Shown one piece after another: positions 5,892 through 5,920 of a stretch of 5,920 nucleotides of DNA. The stretch covers positions 2,894,495-2,900,414 of the forward strand of contig CP059255.1 in the NCBI GenBank assembly GCA_013693735.1. Reading direction: 5' to 3'. The notes under the pieces were generated by a model. It was not told where the DNA came from. It saw only the letters and a list, made by a program, of their open reading frames with translations, and did not search any database. Source of the stretch: Rhodoblastus sp. (GTDB taxonomy: Bacteria; Pseudomonadota; Alphaproteobacteria; Rhizobiales; Beijerinckiaceae). The first letter of the stretch is position 1. Each line of letters starts with the position of its first letter. Position numbers and translations under genes: made by a program.

Positions 5892-5920
5892 GTGGTCGGG
5901 CTCGGCGTGACGCAAATTCT
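5892..5920 (+). CDS. Possible start of a membrane transporter (MFS-like), partial
   Basis: From GTG at 5892 the frame reads VVGLGVTQI and runs off the window. A hydrophobic opening of the form (V/A)LGVTQI is familiar from the first helix of alphaproteobacterial major facilitator transporters. Only nine residues are visible, there is no convincing ribosome binding site, and an in-frame TGA at 5850 blocks a start further upstream, so this is a lead rather than a firm call. Confidence 0.25.

Noticed and set aside
5414..5915. Minus-strand frames over the 3' end of paralogue 2
   Set aside because: They are antisense to the conserved C-terminal domain, which is clearly coding on the plus strand.

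Overview
The window looks like chromosomal DNA of a high-GC alphaproteobacterium, probably Hyphomicrobiales. This rests on codon style, the RarA N-terminus and the orphan ParA type; no rRNA or other taxonomic marker is present, so the assignment is an inference. No RNA genes, CRISPR array, insertion sequence or attachment site was seen.

Left part (1-2876), ordinary housekeeping genes. The first 55 codons of a RarA-type AAA+ ATPase run off the left edge on the minus strand. Diverging from it is an intact orphan ParA-family ATPase (330-974) with no ParB partner in view. A perfect 16-bp inverted repeat (997-1034) separates it from a convergent, intact RhlE-type DEAD-box RNA helicase (1147-2694, minus) with a long Gln-Gly/Arg-rich tail and a recognisable promoter at 2847-2875.

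Right part (3023-5719), a tandem pair of paralogous RTX-type beta-roll proteins. Both have a conserved 42-residue N-terminal cap, a run of 18-residue coils (12 in the first, 14 in the second) and a shared 112-residue C-terminal domain that looks like a type I secretion module. Each coil carries only one canonical calcium turn (GGxGxD); the opposite turn is a glycine-poor Asn/Ser-Gly type. Both genes are broken in this sequence: the first by three small frameshifts (net -2, -1, -1), the second by one (-1). Repairing them gives proteins of exactly 370 and 407 residues that keep the 18-residue register and align end to end apart from two extra coils and one extra residue in the second. The 5' half of the second gene, with its leader, is far more AT-rich (about 50% GC in 4501-5040 by hand count) than its 3' half (about 60-77% in the lines counted). 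The change falls at the only out-of-register (19-residue) coil, which suggests a recombination mosaic.

Right end (5720-5920). A terminator hairpin follows the second RTX gene. At the extreme edge a short reading frame ending in VVGLGVTQI may be the start of a membrane transporter. No type I secretion ABC transporter, membrane fusion protein or outer-membrane channel lies in the window, so the exporter for the RTX pair, if it is used, must be elsewhere.
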